Positions 43,915-55,478 of a stretch of DNA of 64,000 nt are shown one piece after another; position 1 is the first letter of the stretch; the number at the start of each line of letters is the position of its first letter. Source of the DNA: Mytilus trossulus (Eukaryota; Mollusca; Bivalvia; Mytilida; Mytilidae); NCBI RefSeq assembly GCF_036588685.1, contig NC_086375.1, positions 9,293,916 to 9,357,915 on the forward strand, written 5' to 3'. The position numbers and the translations under genes are program-made. The notes beneath the pieces are model-generated. The model was not told where the DNA came from. It did not search any database and saw nothing but the letters and a program-made list of their open reading frames with translations.

Positions 43915-44700
43915 GAGTTAGAAACGTGACATAGGTATGCTGTTTCCGCTGTCAGCGGCATCAACGTTTTAGTTTGTTATTAGGTCTAGTTTATGGTGAA
44001 CCACTAATGGTAAGCCAAAGATTTTTTGGTATGAAGTTGAGTCAGTATTGGTACATCTCATCACCGTTCAGAATATCTGACCCAGACCCCTCAGTCATGG
44101 TCTATCGACTTTTGAAATTTTTGCTAAGTTTTCTTGTATTAGTTTGTGATTAGGTCAGTTTATGGGGAACCACTAGAGGTAAGTAAATGATAATGATAAG
44201 CAGTTGTATAAGCATTGGCATATCTCATTTCCATAGAGATTATTTGGCCCAGCTCCCTCAGTGATGGTCTATTGACTCTGGAAATTTTGCTTAGTCGCTC
44301 CCTCAGTCATGGTCTATTGACTTTGGAAATTTTGCCTAGTTGGTCTATTGACTTAGGAAATTTTGCTTAGTTTCCAGTTTTTGATTTCTTTGGTTTTATA
44401 GGGAACCACTAGTCATGGGTCAATGCTATTTGGTATGAAGTTGTATAAGCATTGGTATATCTTTACTATGGAAATTATTTTACCCCACCCTGTCAGTTAT
44501 GGTTTATTGACTTTGGAATTTTCCTAAGACTACATGTATTAGTTTGTGTTAGGTTTGTTAAAAGGGAACTACTTATGATAAGTCAATGGTATTTGGTATG
44601 CAGTCGAATATACATCAACACTTCTCAATTCTATGGAGATTGTTTAGCCTTGTACTTTCATTCATGGTTCATTGACTTTGAATATTTACAAAACTTATAT
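43915..44700. repeat. Degenerate tandem repeat, units about 170-200 bp
   Basis: Words GGTCTATTGACTTTGGAAAT, GGGAACCACTAG, TTGTATAAGCATTGG and ATTAGTTTGTG recur four to five times. Non-coding, inside a DHTKD1 copy B intron. No counterpart seen in copy A. Confidence 0.6.
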
Positions 44701-44954
44701 GTAAAAGTGTTGCTGTTTTAATTTCAACATTTGCATTATAGAAATTGCAAAAAAGTAAGACTGTTTATTGATATACATACACTCTCCACTAGCTATATAT
44801 GTCTCTATCATAATCTGTGCTCCATTGAAGAAGTCTCCAAACTGTGCTTCCCATATAATTAGACTCTTAGGGTCATCTATACTCATACCAGTAAATATGT
44901 AAGAAGCAAGAATTTCTCAAGTTAAATATGATAAAAAAAATAAACTGAACATAT

Positions 44955-45075
44955 ATTTGTTAAGGGGCCAGCTGAAGGACGCCTCCAGGTGCGGGAATTT
45001 CTCGTTACATTGAAGACCAGTGGGTGACCTTCTGTTGTTTTTTTCTACGGTCGGGTTGTTGTTTCCTTGATACAT
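44955..45075 (+). repeat. Interspersed repeat, terminal fragment
   Basis: GGGGCCAGCTGAAGGACGCC, CGTTACATTGAAGACCAGTG and CTACGGTCGGGTTGTTGT: the conserved end of the family at 45690-46075. Confidence 0.65.
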
Positions 45076-45689
45076 TCTCCATTTTCAATTTTATTGTTAG
45101 GAAATAGACACTTGCATAATATATATACCACAATATTTTGATCTTAAACAACTTATTGAAAGCATTCTAAATTGGAATATGTCAAACCCAGTTATCTTTA
45201 TATAGCTTGCTATAAATAATCAATACCAGGTAAGTGTACCAGTTATTGGACATTTTACTTCCCTGTAGACATTCCTTTTCCAGAGCACCAGTAATCCAAA
45301 TATTTAGGGTAAGAATGGGTTTTTTGAGTTTATTGGTATAAAATTATGAGACAGCAATCCAACAAAACAAAAAAAGAAGACATCTCAAAAAACAACATAC
45401 ATGTATATTAGACCGTTGGTTTTCCCGTTTGAATGGTTTTACACTAGTAATTTTGGGGCCCTTTATAGCTTGTTGTTCGGTGTGAGCCAAGGCTCCGTGT
45501 TGAAGGCCGTACTTTAACCTATAATGGTTTAAATTTTAAATTGTTATTTGGATGGAGAGTTGTCTCATTGGCACTCACACCACATCTTCCTATATCTATA
45601 TTATCATCATCCACAGAAAAGCTGTTTTAAATCATACAATATTCTGAGGTTCAATATATTAATCATTGTAACATCTGTTAAGGAATTAA

Positions 45690-46075
45690 AATATGGCCCG
45701 GTTTTGTTTTTACAATGACAACAATGCTGTTACTTTTCTACATTGGCTAGAGGTATAGGGGGAGGGTTGAGATCTCATAAGCATGCTTAACCCCGCCGCA
45801 AGTTTGCGCCTGTCCCAAGTCAGGAGCCTCTGGCCTTTGTTAGTCTTGTATGATTTTAAATTTTAGTTTCTTGTGTATAATTCGGAGTTTAGTATGACGT
45901 TCATTATCACTGTACTATTATGCATATTTTTAGGGGCCAGCTGAAGGACACCTACGGGTGCGGGAATTCTCGCTACATTGAAGACCCATTAGTTGCCTTC
46001 GGCTGTTGTCTGCTCTATGGTCGGGTGGTTGTCGCTTTGACATATTCACCATTTCCTTTCTCAATTTTATGTCAT
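45690..46075 (+). repeat. Interspersed repeat, longest copy
   Basis: It includes GGGGAGGGTTGAGATCTCAT, GCCTGTCCCAAGTCAGGAG and ends with GGGGCCAGCTGAAGGACACC and GGTCGGGTGGTTGTCGC. It is non-coding, and is probably an old transposon remnant familiar from mussels. Confidence 0.6.
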
Positions 46076-46146
46076 AACAATACATGTAATATTAAAGGTT
46101 TGCTGTCATTTCTTGTATAAAAAATCAACCCTCCTTAAATATAGTT

Positions 46147-46266
46147 TATTACATTGATACAAGTGGATTATCGAATTTATGCAATCGAGATAGTTAAATT
46201 ATCAATTTTAAAGTCCGAGCATCCGAGATTGAATAAATTCGATAATCCACACGTTTTTATGTAATA
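46147..46266. repeat. Fold-back element, arms 40 bp
   Basis: The arms 46147-46186 and 46227-46266 are inverse copies with a few mismatches (GTGGATTATCGAATTTAT against ATAAATTCGATAATCCAC). Confidence 0.8.
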
Positions 46267-46489
46267 GTCTGTTTCTCTAAAAAGATAAATTTCCTTTTTT
46301 TCTTAACCAAAATCCCCTTCGAGTGCTCTTCTTTCCACAAAGTTGTCAATTTCATTAACACCTGTTAGAACATTTTGATCATGTCAGAGAGCTGAGAAAG
46401 GTTATGACCCTTTGACTCAGCCAATCATCTTCTAAAATCACCGGCAACAGCATTTTTTTTTATACAATGGATTCAGAAAGGGATGTATT

Positions 46490-46860
46490 TCCATAGAATT
46501 AGAGAAAAAAACATAACAGGAAAAGGAAGCTCTAGAATATCAAATAAACTGGGAAATATGAACTCTATATGTAAGCTCTGTTGTAATGTTGCTTCACAGA
46601 AAGGGACAATTTACAACTAGGATCCTTAAATCATCTGATTTGTCATAAAGGTTTGTTCTCAACTGATCCTTATTGTCAGTGTCTAAATGTGAGCGGTATC
46701 CTTTATTTCAGGTTTGATGGGATAGATTTGTTCAACATAGTCACTAGCTTAACTTTGAATTATTTAGTGAGAGGACATAAGCTATGTATCAGATCTTGAA
46801 ATCAAAGGATAGTGTTAGCAGATTTTCATTTTTCTAAAAGCTCCTATAATAACATTAACG
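46490..46860 (-). pseudogene. Degenerate reverse-transcriptase-element remnant
   Basis: It shares with 22540-22885 and 35400-36240 the landmark order GGAAGCTCTAGAATATC, AACTGGGAAATAT, TGCTTCACAGAAA, TTGTCAGTGTCTAAATGTGA and GATGGGATAGAT. No open frame remains. Confidence 0.45.
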
Positions 46861-47560
46861 GTTACAATTTTATTGCACCAGATATGCATTTTGACAATAC
46901 ATGTCTCTTCAGTGATCCTCGTGGCCAAAATATGTAATATCAAAAGCTTATATAAAAGATGAAGAGCTATTATATAAATCCAAAAGTTCCAAAAAGTATA
47001 GCCAAATCCATAAAGGAATCAGAGCTTTCTATGAGTGAGATACATTCCTATAAAATGTCTGCCTAAAATGAATAAGGATGTGTTTATTCAAAGGATCTAT
47101 AAGTAAACAGATCACATCTTCTTATATCTGTATAAAGATCATGTTTGAATTTAAGAATCTAATCAGATTGTCTAATTTTAAAACCATTAATCTGAAAATC
47201 GCCATTATAAGTAATGCTACTGTGGATTCATTAATTTTCGTTGGATACCAATTTTCGTGGAATTCATGGGTGCAGGTTAACCATGAATTTAAATGTTCAA
47301 AGAAATGACTATTTGCCATTGGTTTGTATGCAAACTTTTGCAAAAACATGAAATTATATATCTACAAAACTTTAAGTTTCCCGCTATCAACGTAAGTTGG
47401 TAACCAAGAAAATAAAAGAATCCACAGAACAAGTAATGTTACCACATGGGATATATTTTTTGTGTTAGTGTTATTTCTCTTGGTCAGGTTCATTCTTGCT
47501 AGTAATGCAGTTTGCATTTGTCATTTGATATTTTTCAACAAAAAAAATGTTTTTCCTACT
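46861..47560. other. 5' flank of TRIM-like gene 3
   Basis: No gene. The last part shares GCAGTTTGCATTTGTCATTT with the flank of gene 1. Confidence 0.5.
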
Positions 47561-47589
47561 ATAAATTTCAGAAATTAAAAGAAGAAAAT

Positions 47590-49326
47590 ATGGCCTCATC
47601 AGATAGTGACTTTTGTACCCTCTGTTATGATTATGATGGAACATCTACAGAAGCTGTCACATGGTGCACAGAATGTGAGGTGTTCCTATGTACAGACTGT
47701 GAAAAACATCACACAAAATCTAAAACTTCTAAAGACCATAAAACCATGACAAATAAAGACTACCATAAACTACCAAAATTCATGCTAGAAATAAGTAGCC
47801 AGTGCAAAGATCACAAGAAAAAGTTTGAACTTTACTGTTCATTCCATGCCTGTCCCTGTTGTGTCCAGTGCATTACCGATAAACACCAAAAATGTCAAGA
47901 AATGAAGCCCTTGTCAGATATTCTGAAGAATGTAAAATCATCTGCTTCAATTCAACTTTTTGAAAAAGATTTGAAGAATGTAAAGGAGAATTTGGAGGAG
48001 ATTATAAAATATTTGAACAGCAGGATTAATACAAACAATAATCAGAAAACAAAGGCTGCAGAACAAATTCGATCGATGAGGAAGTCGATAGATGATTTCT
48101 TAAACAAATTAGAACAAAAAATTCTTGATGACCTAGACTCAAAGCATTCACAGCTGAAATCTAAGATGAACACTTTACTACAACAACTGAAAACACAAGC
48201 CAATCAATTAAGCCAATTGCAAAGTGATTTTACAAAAATGACACAATATGCAACTGAGCTACAGATGTATGTTGGTCTCAGAGAAATTGAGAAAACCACG
48301 TCAGAAGCAGCTAATTACATAGATGAATTAAAAAGTGGAGACTATTTTGAGGAAAAGAACTTAGAGGTAACCATCTCATCTGCCCTGCAATTAATTTTAC
48401 AAGAGGTCAAATCATTTGGTGATATCAATATTAATACCAACCAATCTACTCTTCGACTAAATGCCGGAAGAAAAGATCAAGCACAGAACTTATTTCAAGC
48501 TGTTCCTAGAATTGAAGAAATTAAACCAAGAATGTTGAGAACTCTGACAATTCCAGAATATATGAAGTCTACAAGAGCAGCTGTCTTTAGGATTTTACCT
48601 GGTGGTAAATATTTAATTCTTAATCGTGGTTCTTTATTTGAAAGTCATGCCCTGCTGCTATTTGGTAATGATGGCACCTTTGAAAGAAAAGTATTCACAT
48701 TCACAGAATATCCATGTGGTGTTTGCTATGTCAGAAAAAGTACAGTGGCTGTAACATTAGGACCAGTAAACAAGATAGTACTGGTTGATATAGAAAATAA
48801 TAAAATTATTCAAACAATTCAACTTTCTCATTATTGTTATGGAGTAGCAAGTGATGGTAAAACTTTGATAATCAGTGATGGTGTCAGCCAGTGTACTAGA
48901 GTGAATCTGAATGACATGTCACATACCATCTTAGAAGAAGTTGGAGCAGCAGCAGGTATATCATTATTTGGAGAAAATATCTATGCCTCCGTTTTTTCTA
49001 AAAACAAAGTTTGCTGCTACAAAGAAACTGGAGAACCTGTCTGGACATTTCAGCATCAAGACATTGAAGGTCCAGAAGGAATTGCATTAGACAAGCATGG
49101 CTTCGTTTATATTGCTTCTTGTAAGAACAACGGAATAGTGGTAATATCCCCAGATGGTAAAACCTGTAAGACAATACTATCAGAGGCAGATGGAATCAAT
49201 CATCCTGTCACAATAGACATACACAGAGAAACAGGAATGATGATGGTGTCAAAGAAAATAAAGAAAACAAGTGCTAAAAAGAAGAGCAAAGATCATAACA
49301 ACACAGCAATTATTTATAAAATCTGA
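47590..49326 (+). CDS. TRIM-like protein 3: two B-boxes, coiled coil, beta-propeller-like C-terminus
   Basis: 578 residues from the ATG at 47590. An in-frame ATG at 47512 lies upstream of the splice acceptor (ATAAATTTCAG, ends 47571) that is conserved in all three paralogues, so the longer frame runs into intron and was rejected. B-box 1: C9, C12, C26, C29, C34, C37. B-box 2 is complete (C72, H75, C83, H86, C91, C94, H99, C102). The coiled coil (about 110-265) and propeller-like half match the other copies; a lysine-rich stretch (KKIKKTSAKKKSK) lies near the C-terminus. No RING domain. It could act as a scaffold; partners are unknown. Confidence 0.88.
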   Translation: MASSDSDFCTLCYDYDGTSTEAVTWCTECEVFLCTDCEKHHTKSKTSKDHKTMTNKDYHKLPKFMLEISSQCKDHKKKFELYCSFHACPCCVQCITDKHQKCQEMKPLSDILKNVKSSASIQLFEKDLKNVKENLEEIIKYLNSRINTNNNQKTKAAEQIRSMRKSIDDFLNKLEQKILDDLDSKHSQLKSKMNTLLQQLKTQANQLSQLQSDFTKMTQYATELQMYVGLREIEKTTSEAANYIDELKSGDYFEEKNLEVTISSALQLILQEVKSFGDININTNQSTLRLNAGRKDQAQNLFQAVPRIEEIKPRMLRTLTIPEYMKSTRAAVFRILPGGKYLILNRGSLFESHALLLFGNDGTFERKVFTFTEYPCGVCYVRKSTVAVTLGPVNKIVLVDIENNKIIQTIQLSHYCYGVASDGKTLIISDGVSQCTRVNLNDMSHTILEEVGAAAGISLFGENIYASVFSKNKVCCYKETGEPVWTFQHQDIEGPEGIALDKHGFVYIASCKNNGIVVISPDGKTCKTILSEADGINHPVTIDIHRETGMMMVSKKIKKTSAKKKSKDHNNTAIIYKI

Positions 49327-52300
49327 ATTGAAATTTTCAGAGACTTGTATGCAGATGAATCAACTATGCTTCAGATACAAATATACAATTTAAAGTACAA
49401 AATGACTTCTAGTGCTGACAAATAGTGTTATTAAAATATCATGTTCATATTCTGATATAACTAAAGTATGGTCATTGCTACAAGAAAAAAGACTGTGTTT
49501 CCAACAAAAAGAACTGGTTCTAACAATTGAAAACAAAAAATCTTAAAATAAACTATTAGGTGTTAGAATTTACCCTTATCTCTCATGTACAGAGCATATT
49601 AATAACTGTATTAACTCTCTAATATAAAGTAAATGAAGTCTATATGAAATAAATCAACATAAGCTTTAAAAAAAAAAGATTAAAATGTTGCTTCTGGAAA
49701 AGTTTGGCTTATTTACTTTTATGCCTTTTTGTGTTTTTTTCTTACATATGTCATTTTGACGTGGATATATACTTATGAATCGCGTTATTTTGAATTTTTC
49801 GAAAAACTAAGGATTTTCTTAACCCAGGCATATGACAGTTGTTATCCATTTGTTTCATGTGTTTGTCTTTTTGACTTTGCCATTTGATTGGGGACTCTCT
49901 CCATTTAAATTTTCCTCAGAGTTCAGTGATTTTGTGACTTTACTTTTTTTCTATAATAGACTAGTTATATTCTTCGCTGATTAATTATTGTTAATATTGT
50001 TAGAAAAGATTATGCTAAAAGTAACTTAGTGAGAACAATTAAATTTTATAAAAGGGGGGCAAGACTTATTTCAAATGGTGGTCCATGTTTAGCATCAACA
50101 CTACTGTTTAAACAGCTTGTGTGGATGGAACAGATTCGCTGACTATACGGTATGGGCTTTGCTTATTGCTGAAGGCCGTACGGTTACCTATAGTTGTTTA
50201 TGTTTGTGTCATTTTGGTCTTTTGTAGATAGTTGTCTCATTGGCAATAATACTACATCTTCTTTTTCATATTGATGCATAAATGCCTCAATTAAATAGTC
50301 TGTTCATATTTCAGACAACAATATAACGAAATGCCTTTAAAATACTTAGTAACCAATTTTGTTTAAGGCTAAATAAAAGTTAATTTTAGTCTTATGTAAA
50401 TTCTTTTGTGTCTAATGAATTTCCCAGTTCTTCAGTAATGCTTTTTTTGGTTCTTTTACTTCTAATCACTTTCTTATGATTACTTGTTTATTTGGTAAAT
50501 TCAGCATTTGTGATAGTTAATTGAAGATTACACTAGTTGTCCTCTAGTTTATATTTATCAAAATATGCTTAATGATATTTTGTTTTGAAACAAAAAACAT
50601 CTATTCATAATATATTGGTCCCATTAAGATGTCCCAAATTAAGCAGTGTCTAAAATTTGTGTGAGAAAACAATATTTATCATTGTTCCTGATAAAGGTTG
50701 TAGATTTTGAATCAATTTTAACTATTCATATTTCTTAACACTAAAATTTGAAAGACTTCAGCATGTTCAAGCACTTATACCAACCTATGGTATTTTTTTC
50801 CCTGCCATGGAAAATTTACCTCAACGTTTTGTATGTCTGATTTTCAATCTATAATAAGCTTTGGAACAATGGATAATATCATATTTATTATCTAGAAGGA
50901 AAGAAAATTGGGTTCAATTAACCATGGGGGTTCAATTTTCTATACAGGGGCTAAAGGGGGTTCAATTTACCATGAGAGGGTAATTTCACCATAGTGGTAT
51001 TATGACCCTCGAATATTTTATGACAAACCTGAAATTCATGTTTATAATTTACCAAATCGTTGAAAAATTCCACTGAATCATCCATATATGAATGTCTGTC
51101 ATTTAGGACATTAGATCGTTACATGTTGTTGAATACAATTTTTATTTTCAGTTGCTTGTAAATTGATAACGATAGCTTCTGAGTATTGTAATTCACTTCA
51201 CTCTGTCATTACATGTAAATTGATTCAAAAAAAGCGAGAAGTAATCTATTGCTATAGATTTTCATTATACATGTATTTTATATTCTCATTATGGTGTGCA
51301 TTTTACTATCATGTGTATCCATTTGGTAATTACCAATTATTGAAAATGTGTTTGTACCAATAAAATATTGTCTATTTCTACAGATATAAGAATTTGTGGT
51401 ATGAATGCCAATGAGACAACTCTCCATTCAAGTCAAAATTTGTAAAAGTAAACCATCATAGGTCAAAGTATTGTCTTCAACATAGAGCCTTGGCTCACCC
51501 AGAACAGCAAGCTATAGTTCATTTTTGAACTAAAATGTCTTATATTTTCTTGGAGACACAACTTTTGTAACTGGTTATAACTTCACCCACCTTACAAGAA
51601 TTTTATAAATGAAATGCAGACATGTGCAGTAGAACCAATAGGTGTAATTTAGAATGACTTTTCAATAAAAAACACTATTTGTGTGTTTCAGCATCTGTTT
51701 TCACATGATCTTTGTAATTCCTTATGGTTTTTGTGAACATCATTTTCAAGTTTTGCAGATGTTTTTATAATCACTTTATGACCAATATACCTGATATTGA
51801 TCATTTTGATAAGTCGATGACACACATAGCTTTTTGAAATTGTTTATGTATCCACTGGATTTGTATTTTTAGTAGCCATAGAAATTGGTATAGTACCATG
51901 TAATACTTTTTTTTTATATATATAACTGTTTTTAAAATTGTTTGAAAATATCTTTTAAAATTAGGATTATTGTAGCTGTGCACTTAAAGAAGTCCACTTT
52001 TGTCTTTTCTAATAAATGATAATTAAATACATTGTAGTAAACATTTGGCAGTTAAGGAATAGTTTCTAAAGATCTGGAAACTATGATAAACAAAACAGAT
52101 TAATAAAGGTAAAACATGTATTTCATTGTTAGTTTTTATTATGACAAATTCCCTGTAGTTTTAGTAAGTAATTTTTCTTACTAATATAGCAGGACTTCTT
52201 TGTGTATTTTTTTCAAACATACTAAAACATTCATACATTTGTGATAACAATAGTGTTATTCTTTTAAATAAATTGTACTGACATAGCAAGCAGTGGAACA

Positions 52301-52879
52301 GTAGCTCTTACGTCCTTATGTTATTTTATTAATTACGCACAGTCTGCAAAAGTAAAAAATATCATAAGGACATTAAAGCTACTAATCCGCATCTATAACA
52401 TAGTTAACCTGCAATCATTTTATTGACATCTATCATGCAACTCTCGAGTTTAGGAATGAGAAGATTCTTGTCACATCAGCTAGAAGTCTTTTTTTAATTA
52501 TCTTATTACCTAAAATTGTTTACCAGAAATTATTGTGTGCATTTATTATTGCAATTTTGTCATTTTATACTCAAATGCGATTTTAATATTTGCGATATTC
52601 AGAAATATCCTGTTTGATTCATATAAAATTTTTCAAATTGCCAGTTTTAATTATGGCGATTATAACCCAGTCACATTTTTCGCAATAATAAAGACATCGC
52701 AATATTTTTCTTAATTTACAGTCGCTGTTTATACTATATATTAATTAAATATATCTAAATGAATAAAATTTAATTATTCAAATATATAACTTGTAACAAA
52801 TGCCTATATTGACCAGATCATATCTTATCATACTGACTAAACACCTACAAAACTACAAGTGATTCCCTTCAGGGTCATT
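49327..52879. other. 3' flank of TRIM-like gene 3 and intergenic DNA
   Basis: 49330-51880 repeats the flank of gene 2, interrupted by copies of the AATGAGACA repeat (50140-50265, 51385-51535) and a fragment of the hammerhead repeat without ribozyme (about 49790-49835). 52535-52640 matches 34512-34620. No gene found. Confidence 0.5.
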
Positions 52880-53060
52880 AAGTACCCTTTTAGAGCAACA
52901 GAATTGGTATAGCTTCACAGAATTTTGGGTCCTCAATGCTCTTTAACTTTGTATTTGTTTGGCTTTTTAACTATTTTGATCTGAGCGTCACTGATGAGTC
53001 TTATATAGACGAAACGCGCGTCTGGCGTATAAAATTATAATCCTGGTACTTTTGATAACT
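52880..53060 (+). mobile_element. Hammerhead-ribozyme repeat, single truncated copy
   Basis: GGGTCCTCAATGCTCTTTAA, TTTGTTTGGCTTT, the ribozyme, then TAATCCTGGTACTTTTGATA match the minus strand of 59235-59491. Confidence 0.75.
52985..53028 (+). ncRNA. Type I hammerhead ribozyme, all core bases present
   Basis: Stem I GCGTCA (52985-52990) pairs with TGGCGT (53023-53028), including two G/U pairs. Core CTGATGA at 52991-52997. Stem II GTCT/AGAC with loop TATAT. GAAA at 53011-53014. Stem III is the palindrome ACGCGCGT, giving three pairs and a two-base loop alone or eight pairs between two molecules. Predicted cleavage is after C53022. Confidence 0.85.
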
Positions 53061-54823
53061 ATTCACAAGCCCTTGCCAACTACATTATATTTCATACTGA
53101 TTGTAACCCATGAGAGCCTTAAAGAGTAATCCCTCTATTTTTATGCGCACATACGAGCGCAACAGTACTATGCCGTCAGCGGTTTATGACCTCGCGCTTT
53201 CTGCAAACTGGAAACGTTTATGAGAGTTATTCCTCTTTGAGCCAATGGAGAGAGTGACCATCGTTTTGATAGATTGATTTGTCGAGAAGAAAATGGAATT
53301 GTTTTTTTATAATATATATGTTCCTGAATTGGATTTATAAATAAATTATGCGTATACTAATGTGAATTAAGTGTAGCTTAAACAAACAACGAAACAGCAA
53401 GTAACAAAAAAATAATGACGAAAAAAAGAAAGTCAACTATACAGCAATCTAACAAACAAATAAAAAACACACAAACAACAACTGTCAAGAAACGATACCT
53501 AACCTGGATACTCGACAACAGCGTGAGTCAATCAAATTAAAATATAATACTAATTTCCTTAATTTCCTGTTAATTCTGCTATGCATCACTAGAAATACTT
53601 AACTGGCAACAGTAAAAATTTCATTTTTTATCATATGCTCTTAGAAAAAGACACTCGTAATATTGACTGAGACTAAATATCGTCAAAGACAAGCATCAAA
53701 TATTTGCCACTGGAAATAATTTAACACCAAATAATGAATAAAGATTATTACTATACTATATGTAAAAATATTAATTTTCGCGAACCATTTAGGTCACGGA
53801 AATTCCACAATATGGCATCAGTAAGGATAATATTCCATTTTTCTATAATTTCGATTAAAATATGCCAAAATCTGAGTTAAAATAGGTCGAATGCCCCAAA
53901 TAAACATTCCCTGATTGGTTGAAGTACTGTGGCGTCGATGTAAAGCATAACAAGTCTCGATGTAAAGCACGCGCTTCACATGAATAAGGAGAGTTTTACA
54001 AATAATGTGAATACATATCCCCTCAATCCAATGTATGTATAGATGAAAATAATCAAGTGTTCATTATTTTCTGTTTTAATTCTGCTAACAACATGGCATT
54101 TTTTCTATAATTCCGACTTAAATATGTGAAACCCCGCAATAAAAATAGATGGCCTCAATGGTAAAAGCAACGCTAAAAATTTCCGTTAATATGTTAACAT
54201 CTTGAACTTCGACCCTGGGTTCAAAGGAGTTCATAAATCGATTCACAAATAGAGATCTCCTTGCGCTCAAATGTAATCCTTAGTGAAGTATACAGGTAAT
54301 TTCGTTTACAGAAATATATACACACTTTATCGGTAATATATTGTAATACTTCTGCATATTCACATTTTGTTTATGCTGACCTTTAACATGTTTAATCAAA
54401 TTTAATTCTATACAAATTTTATTACGTAAAGCAAAAGGAGTAAGAATATTTTTAGCGCCAATTTAACCAGCTTCATCGCCATCATCAAAATTATCTATCG
54501 TTATATCATTGTGAATTTCACTTACATATGGTTTATTAATATAGAGTTATTTTGGTAAGTATGGCTTATTAATTATAATGTTCTCGATAGGTAATTTCTC
54601 TAGACATGTTTGGCGGTCAGTTTAATCCCATTTATCTCAATATTATCCCCGATGACAGAAATGTCAACCCAACCTATTCGTGTCAAAATCTATTTGATGA
54701 ACTAATTTCTTTTAAAACTGCACATGCAGTAATTCTGTATTATTTAATCAATCACATTCACCATGTTCACGTTACATGTTTGCATGATAATGGGTTCTGT
54801 GTGAGTGAATTGCAAGATCAATG
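53061..54823. other. Intergenic, no gene seen
   Basis: AT-rich. 53830-53870 and 54090-54130 share TTTTTCTATAATT-CGA-T-AAATATG as a decayed direct repeat. A 99-codon frame at 54606-54905 runs into an inverted repeat and has no domain. Confidence 0.45.
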
Positions 54824-55222
54824 CAATAGACCACTTTCGAGTTCATCCGTCACCGGAAAAAACTCGTCAATTATACACACCTTTATGACGTCATTTACCA
54901 GATAGAGGCGGTCGCCTGTATCCCTGCACTATTTACGTTCATCAAGCGTCTTAGTGATCGTCATTGTGTAAGATAAACTAGAAATAATGGTTGTTCTGTA
55001 GGTACTTAATGACAATCCCCTAATGACAGCAGTGCTGGTTGTCAATTTTGAGAATTCAATTTGCCGAATAATTCGTACAGTGAAGAATTATAGTTTTCAA
55101 ACCACTCGCTCAATATTGGAATGGAAGTGACGACGCCCCTAAACGCACAAATGACGGTGATAAAGGCGCGTATAATTGACGAGTTTTTTCCGGTGACGGA
55201 TGAACTCGAAAGTGGTCTATTG
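54824..55222. mobile_element. Element with inverted ends of about 73 bp
   Basis: The left end 54824-54896 and right end 55149-55222 are inverse copies; the outer 50 or so bases (CAATAGACCACTTTCGAGTT...) are exact by eye. The interior (about 250 bp) is non-coding. No clear target duplication. Confidence 0.85.
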
Positions 55223-55478
55223 TGACGTCAGTGCGCCTATAACTACACGTGACATTATTATTTGTAAACAAACCGGCTCATGTAACACGTGTTTGAATTA
55301 TACATATAAAGTGCAATCAATCTTTCAATCACTATTTTATGTTATTTATGTGTCTGTTTTCAGCTTTATATATCAGCTGCATGATCAGTATAGTCAAGTT
55401 AATTAGATATAGTGTTCCTGTTCTGAGTTGTGATTTCTATATATAGTATTAGAAGGTAAGTCTTAATAAGTCATTATT

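Larger units (their letters stand above)
39969..44889 (-). pseudogene. DHTKD1: DHTKD1 copy B: six 3'-part exons including the natural stop, broken
   Basis: Minus-strand exons in order: 44781-44889 (partial, [13 protein letters not shown]), 43287-43387 (101 bp, [15 protein letters not shown]), about 42444-42787 ([24 protein letters not shown]), 40969-41032 (64 bp, SLCPFPAGEIQ), 40515-40600 (86 bp, [14 protein letters not shown]) and 39969-40070 (102 bp, ends IIEDTFS and TAA). Phases 0/1/2 fit across the introns. These match the C-terminus of DHTKD1, the E1 subunit of mitochondrial 2-oxoadipate dehydrogenase. Breaks: the 5' half of exon 44781-44889 is deleted and joined to intron; a 1-bp loss after LPVIG shifts the frame in exon 42444-42787; and the GAA|GTATGT donor seen in copy A is lost. 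The N-terminal two thirds is not in the window. Confidence 0.85.
38380..51880. repeat. Segmental duplication unit B
   Basis: Counterpart of unit A (23095-34930), in the same orientation and order. It keeps two more terminal DHTKD1 exons than A but has lost half of the exon at 44781-44889. It holds extra repeats at 41195-42250 and 45690-46266. Confidence 0.85.

Noticed and set aside
47512..47589. 26-residue N-terminal extension of TRIM-like protein 3
   Set aside because: It crosses the splice acceptor ending at 47571 that is conserved in all three paralogues; the protein start at 47590 aligns with the others.
54606..54905. 99-codon frame
   Set aside because: Its last third is the inverted end of a transposon-like element; no domain.
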